A DNA stretch of 64,000 bases. Source: Phlebotomus papatasi. Its lineage: Eukaryota > Arthropoda > Insecta > Diptera > Psychodidae. The notes beneath the pieces were generated by a model. That model ran no database searches, had not been told where the DNA came from, and was given only the letters and a program-made list of their open reading frames with translations. Numbering within the stretch: the stretch's first letter is position 1; the number at the start of each line of letters is the position of its first letter. Position numbers and translations under genes: made by a program. Shown here piece by piece: positions 1 through 10,733 of the stretch. The DNA lies in NCBI RefSeq assembly GCF_024763615.1, contig NC_077222.1:51212001-51276000 (forward strand), written 5' to 3'.

Positions 1-1696
1 TTGACTGTGAGCTGGGGAAATAGGAAAAAGTTGTGGGCTGATGGAAGAAAAAAGTTGAAAACTAACATACCCCTCGTCCCTTCCAGCTCTGAGGGCCTTT
101 TCATTGAACACTTAGAACTTGTTGAAGATTCTCAGTGGAGAAATGAATGTTATTTCTTCTGCCAATTGCAATTTGTATGCTATATATCAGGCTAAAGAAA
201 AAGGATGCTTTAGGCAAATATGATGATAAAAAAAATAGTTGAAATTCATGGAAATACTTCATTTTCATGTACACAGGCACTCAGGAAAGTGTAGAATAAT
301 TTCTCAGAGAACCTTCAAAAATTTATAGAGCTTTTCCACTCCTCTCTACTCCTTTTTCTGCATTTTTTTTTCTCAAATCTTATACGTATATGAAAATTCC
401 ATATGAAGCAAGGGGCAACTCATTCGCATATATTCAGAGACAAGAGTTTCTTACGTTTCGTAAAATATTTTGTAGAGCTCATGGCCTATTCCACACATGT
501 TAATCCAGTCCATGGACTTATCCTTATCCTTTATTGAAATGAAAAATGCGTGGCACCGTCAGTTCTCCAAGTTCCTTCTATAAGTTTTTAATGTTGTTTA
601 GGTGAGTCCCAGCACGGCTTACAATTGAGATCTTAACCAGAAATTCTCGGGTTTCCCAAATTTTCCAAAATTTTCTCTAACACCTTATTTTTTCTTCTAG
701 TATTTTTTTTGGGTTCTTTAAGTTTTACGTAAATCGTATCAAAGTATTTTTTTAATTTGAAAGACTACCGTCCCAATGTTTTTTTTTATTTCCGGGATCA
801 TTCTCTAGAATTCCATCCAGAATTCGTTGAATTTCTGAGGTTTCGTGGAACGTACTCAAGATTTCTCAGATTTCATTAAATATTGCTACGGATTTCTCAG
901 TATGAGTCACCCCTTGATATGAAGTAAGAAAGAAAATATGAGAGCGAGAAAAAAGGATATATGCGAAGGAGCAAAAATCCATTTTAATTGCATGATTTAT
1001 ATTTTCTTGCTGATTCTCTTGCGTGGTGTTCCACATGAAAATCTTCCAGTTTTCTTAATATTCCCTACCGGAGGGGAATTTAGTATTTTCCCATAAAGAT
1101 TACAATCTCAGTGCAATTTATGTTTTATGCTCTGCTAAGATAATTTTTTTTATATGAATACCGTGGGAACTGTGAAATTTGTGATGTAATTTTGTCACAA
1201 CTTCTGTGTTCTTTTGATGGTGAATAAAGATAATTTCCCTAAAAGGGACAAAAATTCTATTTCCAAATAAAATAACTATAAATCAGTCGTAAAAATTGTA
1301 GAAACTAAACAGGAAAAGCAATTTGACCACTATTGTTTTATATTGTTCATTAAAGTTTCACCATTTTCACGTAACCCGACCATTTTATTTTGTAAAACCA
1401 ATGAAAGAGTGAATAATAATAAAAATAAAAATAAAATTTGGGTTAAAGGATATAAAACTGATAAAGAAACAAAAAGTATGAGAGGCAGCATATGAACGTA
1501 TAAGTATTATATTTCACTTAGACTGAAAAAATTCTCTTTAAATCTCTCTGAAAAAACTTTCACGATGATTTTATAGATATTAAAGCTCTGAATTAAATTA
1601 AACGTTTTTTATTTGTTCTTGAAAAATAGAAAGCTTTAACATTTCGACTAAATATTGATGCTTATTAATTACATATTTTGAATTCTATTCAGATTT
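1..1696. other. No gene seen; AT-rich DNA with a degenerate repetitive stretch
   Basis: No ORF here has coding character. Between about 630 and 900, short words such as TTTCTCAG, TTTCCC and GAATTTC recur imperfectly, giving a pyrimidine-rich degenerate repeat. The remainder is AT-rich with poly-T runs. Confidence 0.5.
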
Positions 1697-1843
1697 ATGC
1701 CCAACTCACAATAACTTTTGTTTAGTAACATGTTTTAGACATTTCAAAGAGAGTGAGTGAGATCTAGATCTAGTCATCTCGCTCATTCTCATGGTATATT
1801 TTGAAAACATGTTTTCAAACAAAAGTTTTTGTGCGTTGAGAAT
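1697..1843. mobile_element. Palindromic MITE, family A (about 147 bp)
   Basis: The element is nearly a perfect inverted repeat. It starts ATGCCCAACTCACAATAAC and ends with the complement (TTTTTGTGCGTTGAGAAT). The centre is GTGAGTGAGATCTAGATC, then TAGTCATCTCGCTC. Further copies lie at 5968-6117, in the cluster 25931-26360 and in the array at the window end. It has no coding capacity. Confidence 0.75.
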
Positions 1844-4364
1844 TAAATCCCTTAGTTGATTTATATAAATAAATAATAATAAAAATATTACAAGCTCAAC
1901 CTTCGAATTTTAAAACATTAAATATTAAAAAAAATCTTGAAACGAAACAAGTTTTAAAAATTTTATAAAATTTTAATGTATTAAATATTATATTCACATT
2001 TTGGCCTTGATACTGAAAAGTTTGTTGCTTTTAAAAGTAAACTTTAAAAAAGTAATTGAAGAGCCTGGTAAAGATTTTTTTTTTGTTTTTATAGCCTTAA
2101 GGGTGAAACGTCCGTTGCAGTATTTGATGAAACTTCCTCATAACGGTACTATGGATAATCTAACTATATATCTTTCATTTGAGCGATTTAAACCATTAAG
2201 CGAAATTGTTTGAGAAACAATGGATTAAGGTATTTAAAAACAAAATATTGCTTATATCTAACATACTAACATATTATAAAATCTTTATAATAGTTTGAAT
2301 ATTTGCGAATCTTAACCCTTTTCTTATATTCCGAAAACCTATTTATGCCGTAATTCTGTAAGCTTTTTTCCATGCCTTTCGATTAACTATTTCTTAATAA
2401 AGTTTAGTATAGATGAAGTTCTGAGATATGAAAATTAAATATTTAACTTTGAGCCTTCATGTCTCAATATCTACCCCCGCATGTTGTGCGGTGTTAAGAA
2501 ATATGCTTATTACATTCATTTCAAGACTATGCGAACATTTCATATATTTTATGTTTTAGTTTTGAAGAGAAGGCAGCATAAATGCGCACATTTCATAATA
2601 AGAGATCAGTTTTCTTGCAGAAAATAGGTTTTAGACTTTGGAACTTTTCCCTCATGGTTTATAACTTTGGTCTCGTAACAAAAGTTCTACACAAATACCT
2701 ATTCAATGGTATAGATCTTATTGGTGGACGCCGCATGGACCACTCTAGCCCATTTTCCATTAGCACTTAAAATCAAGGTTTTTTATTAAAAAGAAAAAGT
2801 TTTTAATAGTCGACTTAATTATCTAAACCTCAAAGATTTATTTCGCTGATATTTTAGTTTTTTTCATAATTTCTAGCAAAATTTAAACAATTTTTGTGCA
2901 ACCCTAGTAAAACATCTTTCGGCTTCAGTATAGAGTATCTGCAAACTAAAATCATCTGAAGAAATTAAACCATTAATTTGACAATTCATTTAATCACACT
3001 CCTATATTTTACATAACCAAAATTTTATTTTCATTCGATAAATTGCAAAAATATACGCTGATTCTAGCCTTTGAAACTGACAATAATTTGTAATTATCGG
3101 ATTTTTTTTTAAATAAACAAAGATAAAATGCAAGAGTTATTGTGCAATATCATATGAATTAATTTTCCGTGCAAATTTCCAATTTCATATGAAATCGATA
3201 TAAAAGGCGTTTGAATATTTGCACGAAATGCAATTATTTGAAATGGTGAATTTGTAATGTATAGAAAAAAATAAATATACGAGCAATTATAATTCGATAA
3301 TGTTGAACACAATGTTTTCCCCTGGCGTGTTTATTTTTTTTCACTCTTCATCAACCCTCTAACGAAAATATGACACCTCGCTCAATTGCTCAATATATAT
3401 GATTGCTATAGCAAACAAGCAAAAGGCGAAAGCTGCTGGTGAGTAGAGTGGTGTAATGTGCAGAAAAAAAACGAGAAAAAATAATGTCGTCAACGTGGAA
3501 AAATGATGAAAACGCCTGGAAAAACTTCCACCCATTGCGTATGCAATATTCACGTTACGAATAAATTACGATGATATCGTTTTTCCCTCAATTTTATGAT
3601 GACGAACGATGAGTTGCCAATATACGGTGATGTTGGTTGAAAAATAAGTTACGTGTGTATTTATATAATATATATGCTGCCACAGCATGTATATATATCC
3701 ACACATGTAGAGGCTCTCATTTCTTCCCTCAAAATAATAATGGGATATTGCCATGAGCCTCCACCATTGAAACGCCAAGAATATACTGAAAGATCCATAT
3801 AAATGTTGTGCTAGGCCTTTTGTATATAGAGAACCTAAATGGAAATTTTTGTTGGTACAACCACGTTCCCAGTGATAAAGAGGTGTTCCCATAGCGATTT
3901 ACATTGAAATCCTTAATGTGTTTAGTTGTTCTTACAGTTTCCACTATAGAAGCTATTTACTGTTACAAGTTAGAAGCACGCTCGTCACAGGAATAAGACC
4001 CACATAGGCTGTATTGTTTTACAGAACATTTTGTTTTTAAATAAACGATGGGAAAGTATCAGTATGAGTTTTGCAAAATGCTCGAATTCATGATTTTGAT
4101 ATGCTACATTCCAGAAGTTTATTTACACATTATTGGTTTCAGTCAGAACGAGTGACACCCAATCCTCAATTCTCAGCTGACGAGGATTCGAAGGCCTGTC
4201 CAACAATGCCAAATTTGCCAAAATCGGTTAAGAAATATACTTTATAGAGCTCACTTAAACTTATAACCTTGAAAACTAAGATGGTAAAAGTTTAGCTAAA
4301 TCTCTGTCAAAAATAATTCAAAGGTATTTTCGTATTTGAATGAATACTTTGTTCTCTCTTGATT
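1844..4364. other. No gene seen; AT-rich intergenic DNA
   Basis: Short open frames occur on both strands but have no recognisable domain, codon bias or splice context. No clear repeat boundary was found. Confidence 0.45.
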
Positions 4365-4647
4365 TTAACTCCTTAAAGACGATTGGATCACTGGCGACCC
4401 AAAAACAAATTCTTTCTTACAACCATAGTAAAAAATGCCTGAGCTTATTTTGAGAAAAACTGAAAAAGAATGATTTTGGTGGTGATGATGTATGGAGAGA
4501 ATGATTTTTTAATTGAAGGTCACCGAAGACCGAAAGTTGATATATTTTACCGATTAAGCTCTGGCCCGGTAACAATTTAGAAAAAAACGGATTATATAAC
4601 TTCTCTTCTTCAGTCACCAAAAAGACTTTTCGTCCTTAAAGGGTTAA
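4365..4647. mobile_element. piggyBac-like MITE with TTAA flanks, copy 1
   Basis: TTAA flanks both ends. The right end reads inward as CCCTTTAAGGACGAAAAG; the left is a variant, CTCCTTAAAGACGATTGG. TTAA duplication with CCC-starting TIRs is characteristic of piggyBac-superfamily elements. Internal sequence is non-coding. Related copies are at 7858-8027 and 9894-10283. Confidence 0.6.
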
Positions 4648-4670
4648 AAGCATTTAGAAAAGTCAATTAA

Positions 4671-4730
4671 TTATAGGTAATAGGTAATAAGCAATAATAG
4701 ATAATAGGTAATACGTAATAACCTATTTCT
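4671..4730. repeat. Imperfect minisatellite, unit near AATAGGTAAT
   Basis: About five imperfect copies of a unit of about 10 bp (ATAGGTAAT, AAGCAATAAT, AGATAATAGG) lie in tandem just right of the piggyBac-like MITE. Confidence 0.5.
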
Positions 4731-5340
4731 AAACTCGATACCACGTTTAAAATATTGACCTTTAAAGCGGTGTCAATCATCGGTAATTAAAGTCATTTAC
4801 TACATATAAGAGAACTTGAAATACTAACAAAATTTCATCATTAATATACAATAAAATAGTTCCCATCATGTTGTCAATTTTATAAATTTGCCATTTATAA
4901 ATTTATAATACATCATGTTATTATAGTTAATAAGTAGACCAATCGTAATAATTATTTATTCTCTATATAGTATGTACAGTAATATCTAAAAATTTAAATT
5001 TCAAATTGAAAAGTAGTTCATTAGCATTTTAATCAAATAATCCAAAAATAGAAATGACTAATAAAACGACTACTAAAATGAATAGTAATGGGAACATTAA
5101 TTTTTAATTGCATTCTAATTTATTAAATTTCTCTTGTATCACCAGTTTACCTCAATTAAAATTTCTATTTAAAATCCAGGAGGAGAGATAGTAAAAAAAG
5201 TAACTTTTATATGGGTTACACCTTACACCCTAAGTTCTTGGAAGAAAATTACGTGCATGTGATTGTTTTTATTCGAAATTGTATTTTTTTTTACCTTTAG
5301 CAATGTTATTAATTGAACACAAATACAGAGCAAGAACTAG
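4731..5340. other. No gene seen; AT-rich intergenic DNA
   Basis: The stretch is AT-rich with no coding frame of note and no repeat family recognised. Confidence 0.45.
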
Positions 5341-5520
5341 TGATAAGCCTAGATTAGCCTATTGTAGGTGAGATTCTTATCGTGTGTAAATGTGAATTAC
5401 ATGAAAATACGATTTGGACCTGAAATTGGCAAATTTTCTGCAGTACTTTTGAATCAAATACTTGAAATAAATTCAAATTTTGTGGTTATACCAAAATGCG
5501 TAGGACTTGGATAAACAGAC
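5340..5520 (+). repeat. Diverged fragment of the end of the 1.83 kb element
   Basis: From GATAAGCCTAG through TGTAGGTGAGATTCTTA and on to GGACTTGGATAAAC the sequence follows the first 180 bp or so of the element at 19241, in the same order with many substitutions (there TGTAGGTGAGATTCTTAACG and GGATTTGGATGAAC). Similarity fades after about 5520. It looks like an old, truncated copy. Confidence 0.55.
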
Positions 5521-5863
5521 AAAAAGATGATCAATAATTCTTAATGAGAACTCATATTTTATCTTGTGGGATTTAACAAAAATTACCATCCCAACCGGTG
5601 TTAAACCGTTATCTGATTTCAGTATTCGTTTCAAAATTACAGGCCAACTTTTTAGTGGTAGAGTTATAGAGTTCTTTTTACCTTCTCCAGTGATCCCCCA
5701 AATATTCATCGCCCTCCGCCCGAAAACATTGTTTTTAGTGCGTCTCGAATACTAGATAAAAGATTTTTAAATTATGTATCAACTTCATAGACATACTAAA
5801 AAAAAGAAAAATGAGACAAGTTCAAGAGTTCAAAGAGTATTTCATAAGATTTTTGTACTTTAA

Positions 5864-5885
5864 ATATTATTATTATTATTATTAT
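5864..5885. repeat. (TTA)n microsatellite
   Basis: Seven or so uninterrupted ATT/TTA units. A simple repeat with no other feature. Confidence 0.8.
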
Positions 5886-5967
5886 ACAGTTCAAAAACCG
5901 ATTTTTTTTTAAAAAGTTTTCAGAAAACATTGAAAACAGTTATTAAAATCCATTGTTTTTTATGGAT

Positions 5968-6117
5968 AATGCCCAACGCACAATAACTTTTGTTTAGTAA
6001 ACATGTTTTTGACATTTCAATGAGAGTGAGTAAGATATAGATCTAGTTATCTCGCTCATTCTCATGGAAAATTTTGAAAACATGTTTACATACAAAAGTT
6101 ATTGTGCGCTGGTCATA
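5968..6117. mobile_element. Palindromic MITE, family A
   Basis: Same family as 1697-1843. It begins AATGCCCAACGCACAATAAC and ends TTATTGTGCGCTGGTCAT, with the shared GAGTGAG..CTCGCTCATTC centre. The two arms could form one long hairpin. Confidence 0.75.
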
Positions 6118-6309
6118 ACTTCTGAAAAATAATAAAAATACCAATCACAATGCATTTTAAAAATTTCTCAATAACAAAAGTTTTGGAAGAACTGGAAAGA
6201 TTGAAAAAACTGGAACAAGGAATATAATGCCCTTGAAATACTTACGACTTAAACCTGTAACAACATAGCTATAAAATAGAAATAAGAAAAACTAAAAGGA
6301 CAACACGTA

Positions 6310-6521
6310 AGGTAAAGTGCCCTTCAGTCGACCGGTAGAGTTATTTATTCAATTTATTTATATTTGAACTAATATTTAGCGTTTGATCTAACATTAATAG
6401 GTCAATTATTCCATAAATAGATACGAATCAGTGACAATTTTATAGAAATTCACCATTAAAACATTCAAATATTGAGCACCGGTCGAGTCGAGGAACCGGT
6501 CGACTCGAGGGCACTTTACCT
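6310..6521. mobile_element. TA-flanked MITE with GTCGACCGGT-rich TIRs (212 bp)
   Basis: The left end is AGGTAAAGTGCCCTTCAG followed by TCGACCGG; the right end is its complement (GGTCGACTCGAGGGCACTTTACCT). TA lies on both sides, the target duplication typical of Tc1/mariner-type elements. The right arm holds a second inverted GGTCGAGTCGAGGAACCGG motif. Confidence 0.7.
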
Positions 6522-7857
6522 TACTTTAGTACAAATATAGTATAATATCTATAAAAATAGTCTCAAATCGCCTTTACAGATTTATTTGATTGTATGATGA
6601 TCAATTTATCGTTCCTTCATCATAAAATTATATTTCTTTGAATATCCTTTCGATTAGATTAATATTATAAGGAGTATAGCCTTAGTCCCACTGTATTAAA
6701 TTTTAAATACATAGAATATTCACTGTAGTACATGACCTCACTCATGATTCTCCATCCTCTTTTCTTCCATGTAAATATTTTATGTGACGATCGACGTCAC
6801 AAAATCTCATAAAATATGCAAATTGTTCTGGTTTTCGATATTTGTACCCCTTGCTGACCATAGAATTTTATTTATTTATACAAATAACGTATTATTTACA
6901 CTGTAAAGGGTGACACTATGTAGTCACATCGGACTATGACATTCATATGAATTCGTTGGGGAATTTTTGGGGACAACCACATTTTGTACGGCACCATTTC
7001 AGGAGTGTTGCTGAAAATTTAACAATTTCACAGCAAATAGCATCACGAGCACACCAGAACCCTTGATAAATTTATTCCCCCATACATAATGGTTGTAAAA
7101 AATAAATAAAATTCATTTTTCCACCAAATCATATCTCTGATACCTTGATAATTTTATTCTGTGTGTGCCAAAAAGCTTCGAAAATGTTAAATTACGTATT
7201 TGGTATGATGTTTGTGGCATTTCCGAGTAAAGCAATGCGGTGAATTGAAATTTGAAAATTTATAAAAATCTGATGTTATATTTTCTAAAACTTATAGAGA
7301 TTTGAAGATTTGTATCTTGAAAGGCTCGAGTCTACTAGAAAAAATGTACATAACTATAAAAACAGAGTCCGCCGGACCCACTTTTCTACAACTTTTCCAA
7401 TAAAAATGAAATCAAGAACAGTAAAAAAAAACGTTGCATGATCGATACTTCAATCTGACCGTCGACATGGCAGGGAGATCCATCTTCTACTGAAGGATTT
7501 CAGAGGAAATACTGTTCTTTCTTAAACCTATGAGGTAAAATTGTCATTCCTTCGGTAATAAGGTAATTGAAGGTGATTTGTGAGAAGTTGAAAGATATAC
7601 CCTCCGCAAAGAATCGTGCGGAGAATAAAACTGCTCCGTCGTTTCAGTTAGATACTATTTTTCATTCAACTTTACCAGAAGATCAATTAAGGGACTGTGG
7701 ATTAGTTCAGAAATGCATGATTTTTTAAAATATAAAATTTTGAGATAGTAAATTAATATAATGGCAATGAGCTGTACATTTTCAATTAGCCAATACAATC
7801 CAGCTGTTCTTTGCTTGAGTATAGTTTATAAACTTTCACAATAAAGTCTAAACAGCC
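6522..7857. other. No gene seen; AT-rich intergenic DNA
   Basis: No coding frame or splice-bounded exon could be supported. A TGACGATCGACGTCA near-palindrome at about 6784 is the only notable short motif. Confidence 0.45.
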
Positions 7858-8027
7858 TTAACCCTTTAAGGACGAGAATCTTTCCGCTGAGCGAAATTCA
7901 ATGAAATCAAATATCCCTCGATATTTTAGCCTAAATAAGAGATTTATGGTTAAAAAGAAAGTTTCCCATCCCTAGGAGTCCTGGAAAACTATGGGTCATA
8001 TATGACCCAATCGTCCTTAAAGGTAAA
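7858..8027. mobile_element. piggyBac-like MITE, copy 2
   Basis: The left end is TTAACCCTTTAAGGACGA. The right end reads inward as ACCTTTAAGGACGATTG and is followed by a perfect 18-bp palindrome, TGGGTCATATATGACCCA. The TTAA at the right has decayed to TTTAC. It lies 240 bp from the transposase relic. Confidence 0.6.
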
Positions 8028-8264
8028 AAAGCACAAAATTTTTCAGACGACTAGTTTACGTGTTTGCTCTGTTATTTTTGAAGGATAAATAACTTGAATA
8101 TATTTGTAATAATAAAAAAAATATTTAGAGTACGAGTAAAAATTAAAACGATCAAGAATTAATTTTAAAAAATCTCATTCAATTTTTGGTCTCAAAGAAT
8201 CTTGAAGACTTGTACACAAAAACAATAATTTTATGAAAAAATGTATTATTGTTTACTTCATTTT

Positions 8265-8651
8265 TTAATTTTTATGATATTCATCGAAACAAATTTCGCA
8301 TACTGGTAAGGTAACACAGAGATAAATGTCGCATGCCTCACATATACAATAGGTCTTATAACCCTTTTTTCTGATAGTACCATGTGCATCTCAGTTTTCT
8401 TCGAAACATGTTTGATGGTAATGGGTAGGTGCAATGTTGCTTGTCTCTGGGAATTTCAGACGTACAGTTGCACATTGCTGTGGATCCAGGAGTTGATCCG
8501 GAGTTGATGCGTTCTCGATGAAGACTTCAAAGTCCATTTCATCCACGTCTTGTTCCAAATATATTATATAACTTTCGGTCAGAACAAGATTGTCGGCATC
8601 ATCGCTATCTTCCGGGCATAATATATGGATGATTACAGGTTCATTGATCAT
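8265..8651 (-). pseudogene. Decayed piggyBac-type transposase fragment (C-terminal Cys-rich domain)
   Basis: One frame is open from 8651 to 8265 except for a TGA at 8391-8393. After the stop it reads GTIRKKGYKTYC, then closely spaced Cys residues (CICEAC, LCV, CEICFDEYH). This resembles the C-terminal zinc-binding motif of piggyBac transposases, where an RK-rich turn and CxxC pairs end in CFxxYH. The part before the stop is acidic (PEDSDDAD, EQDVDEMDFE), as in piggyBac N-terminal regions, so the catalytic DDD core appears deleted. TTAA-flanked elements with CCCTTTAAGGACG ends lie on both sides (7858-8027 and 9894-10283). It is non-functional. The family call rests on the Cys pattern alone. 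Confidence 0.45.
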
Positions 8652-8715
8652 AAAATTTTTTATCCATTTTTGAAGTCATGTACAAGAGTAAAAAGTTATG
8701 AATTTACAACATATA

Positions 8716-9693
8716 AGGGAAGTGTACCACGGATCGGAATGTTAAGAGACGTGCTCCATATTTAGTTGAATATATGAGTTCCAAAACACTATTTTGTATC
8801 TTTTTACATGCCAATTGATATATTAGTGATCCATTTAACTATTTTCGTGTATTAACACTTTTGCTAATTATGGAAATTAATAATATATAGGTGTAATTGT
8901 AAGAATGCAATGCGTTCCGCGGATCGGATGGTACTTAATCAGGTGTTCCACGGATCGGAAGGGGGTGAGCCACGGATCGGCAGATGTTTTGATGAGGATT
9001 CTCCTTCTTTCTTGGCATCTAAATCACTCTAGAAGGCTTCATTGAAGCTTTTTTGTCATCCTAACACTGTGTACTGTGTATTCACATGATATTACTTCTA
9101 AAACTGTTAAATTTAATGAAACTTTCACTGGTAAATTGTTCTATCACAACAAAAACATGTAATAATGGCTGTGAAGATGACAGCTGAGCGCGCTGAGCGC
9201 AATTTTCCACGAAAAAACTGTGCCGATTCGAGGAACAGATGAAAGAAAACGTACTTGTTCGCAAAAAATAATTTATTTTTAATATTCTTTGCCAAAACAA
9301 TTAAAAAAGTGTATTGATAGTGAAATTAGAATCACTGAATATTCATTTTTTAATTAACACAGATTTGTAAATCATTTTAATCAAACATAATTCCTCATAT
9401 TTTTTGCAGACAAATTCTCGCGTGAAATATTAAGAAAGTGATGAATGGCGGATTTTTTGCTAAGACTCTGATACAGTGATTCAATAAATTAGGTAAATAA
9501 TAGCAATTTTGTTTGAAACTCGACGAGAAAATTGGTTCTGTAGATTGAATATGAACTAACGTGATGTATCTTGCTAAAGAAAATTACTAAAATACAGTGA
9601 ATAATTTTCAAAAGTATATTTAATTTTGGGGTTCCGATACGCGGGACAATCTTCCGATCCGAGGAACACTGACGATCGCTGGTACATTTACCT
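8716..9693. mobile_element. TA-flanked 0.98 kb element with repeated CACGGATCGGAA motifs
   Basis: TIRs AGGGAAGTGTACCACGGATC (left) and, inward from the right, AGGTAAATGTACCAGCGATC. TA flanks both ends. The left part carries four copies of a (T)TCCACGGATCGGAA-like motif; the right has inverted relatives (TTCCGATCCGAGGAACA, TTCCGATACGCGGGACA, GCCGATTCGAGGAACAG). These could be transposase-binding subterminal repeats. No coding capacity was found. Confidence 0.7.
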
Positions 9694-9893
9694 TACGCAG
9701 AAGTATTTTATAAATTATCAAAATATTACCTTCTTCAGTCAGTATTACACTGACTGGGAAATCTCAGCTATAAGTGATATTTCACACAATACTACACGAA
9801 TAATTAACTATTTTGCGCACACATAAACAAAAACATGAAACAGACTAACCTCAAATCTTCAAAAATCCACTAGAGACAGATTCAGTGTTTTTT

Positions 9894-10283
9894 TTACCTT
9901 TATGGACGATTGGGTCATATATGACCCATGAAAATTATAAAGCTTTCTTGAAAATACCATAAAACTATAATTTTTACTTTGTTGAGAAATATTATGTATA
10001 GTTATTATAGTTTATAGTCCCAAGAGGTTTTTGCATAAAAAAATTAGAATTATTAAAAATATTAAAATTCAAGCACCAACGTGAAAAATTGAAAATTCGT
10101 TATTTTTGAGCTCAAATATTTATTATATAGCAAATAGCTGGAGATTTGCAAAAAATATCCTAGATTCCTACATCTTTCTACTTCGTGATTATGTGCAAAC
10201 ATTAGAAAGAAATAGCTTCAGGTAGTCAGGAAAAATTATTTTCTCTATGGGTCACGGGTGATCAAATCGTCCTTAAAGGGTTA
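9894..10283. mobile_element. piggyBac-like MITE, copy 3
   Basis: The left end is ACCTTTATGGACGATTGGG followed by TCATATATGACCCA. The right end is ATCGTCCTTAAAGGGTTA, which abuts the large foldback at 10284. This longer family member (about 390 bp) has no coding sequence. Confidence 0.55.
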
Positions 10284-10730
10284 GAGCAGAATCACATTGA
10301 CAGTAAAATGCTCACCGTCACCGTCAAAGCCCTCACCGTATTTCGTTGATTTACGCATTTTCATTGTAATTTTTACGCAAATTCTCAATTACCGTGTTGC
10401 ATTATCTCATACTCGGTGACACTAGGTAAAAATAATATAAGAAAATTGAAGAAATAAAACGAAAATGCGATAAACGGTGAGCAAAAAAACTGTATGAAAA
10501 ACTGTAGCAAAAAATCCTACAGTTTTTATTTTGCTTACCGTTTATCGCATTTTCGCTTTATTTATTCAATTTTCTTATACTATTTTCACCTAGTGCCACC
10601 GAGTATGAGACAAGGTAATATCGTAATGGAAAATTTGCGTAAGAATTGCAATAAAAATGCGTAAATCAGTGAAATACGGTGAGGGCTTTGACGGTGACGG
10701 TGAGCATTTTACTGTCAATGTGATTCTGCC
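10284..10730. mobile_element. Long foldback (hairpin) element with TTA flanks, about 447 bp
   Basis: The left arm starts GAGCAGAATCACATTGACAG and the right arm ends in its complement (CTGTCAATGTGATTCTGCCC). Complementarity runs through CTCACCGTCACCGTCAAAGC, the ACTCGGTG block and CGATAAACGGTGAGCAAAA to a small loop at about 10494-10515. Arms are about 210 bp with few mismatches. TTA occurs on both outer sides, compatible with a PIF/Harbinger-like target. The 64-codon frame over the right arm is not a gene. Confidence 0.75.
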
Positions 10731-10733
10731 CTT

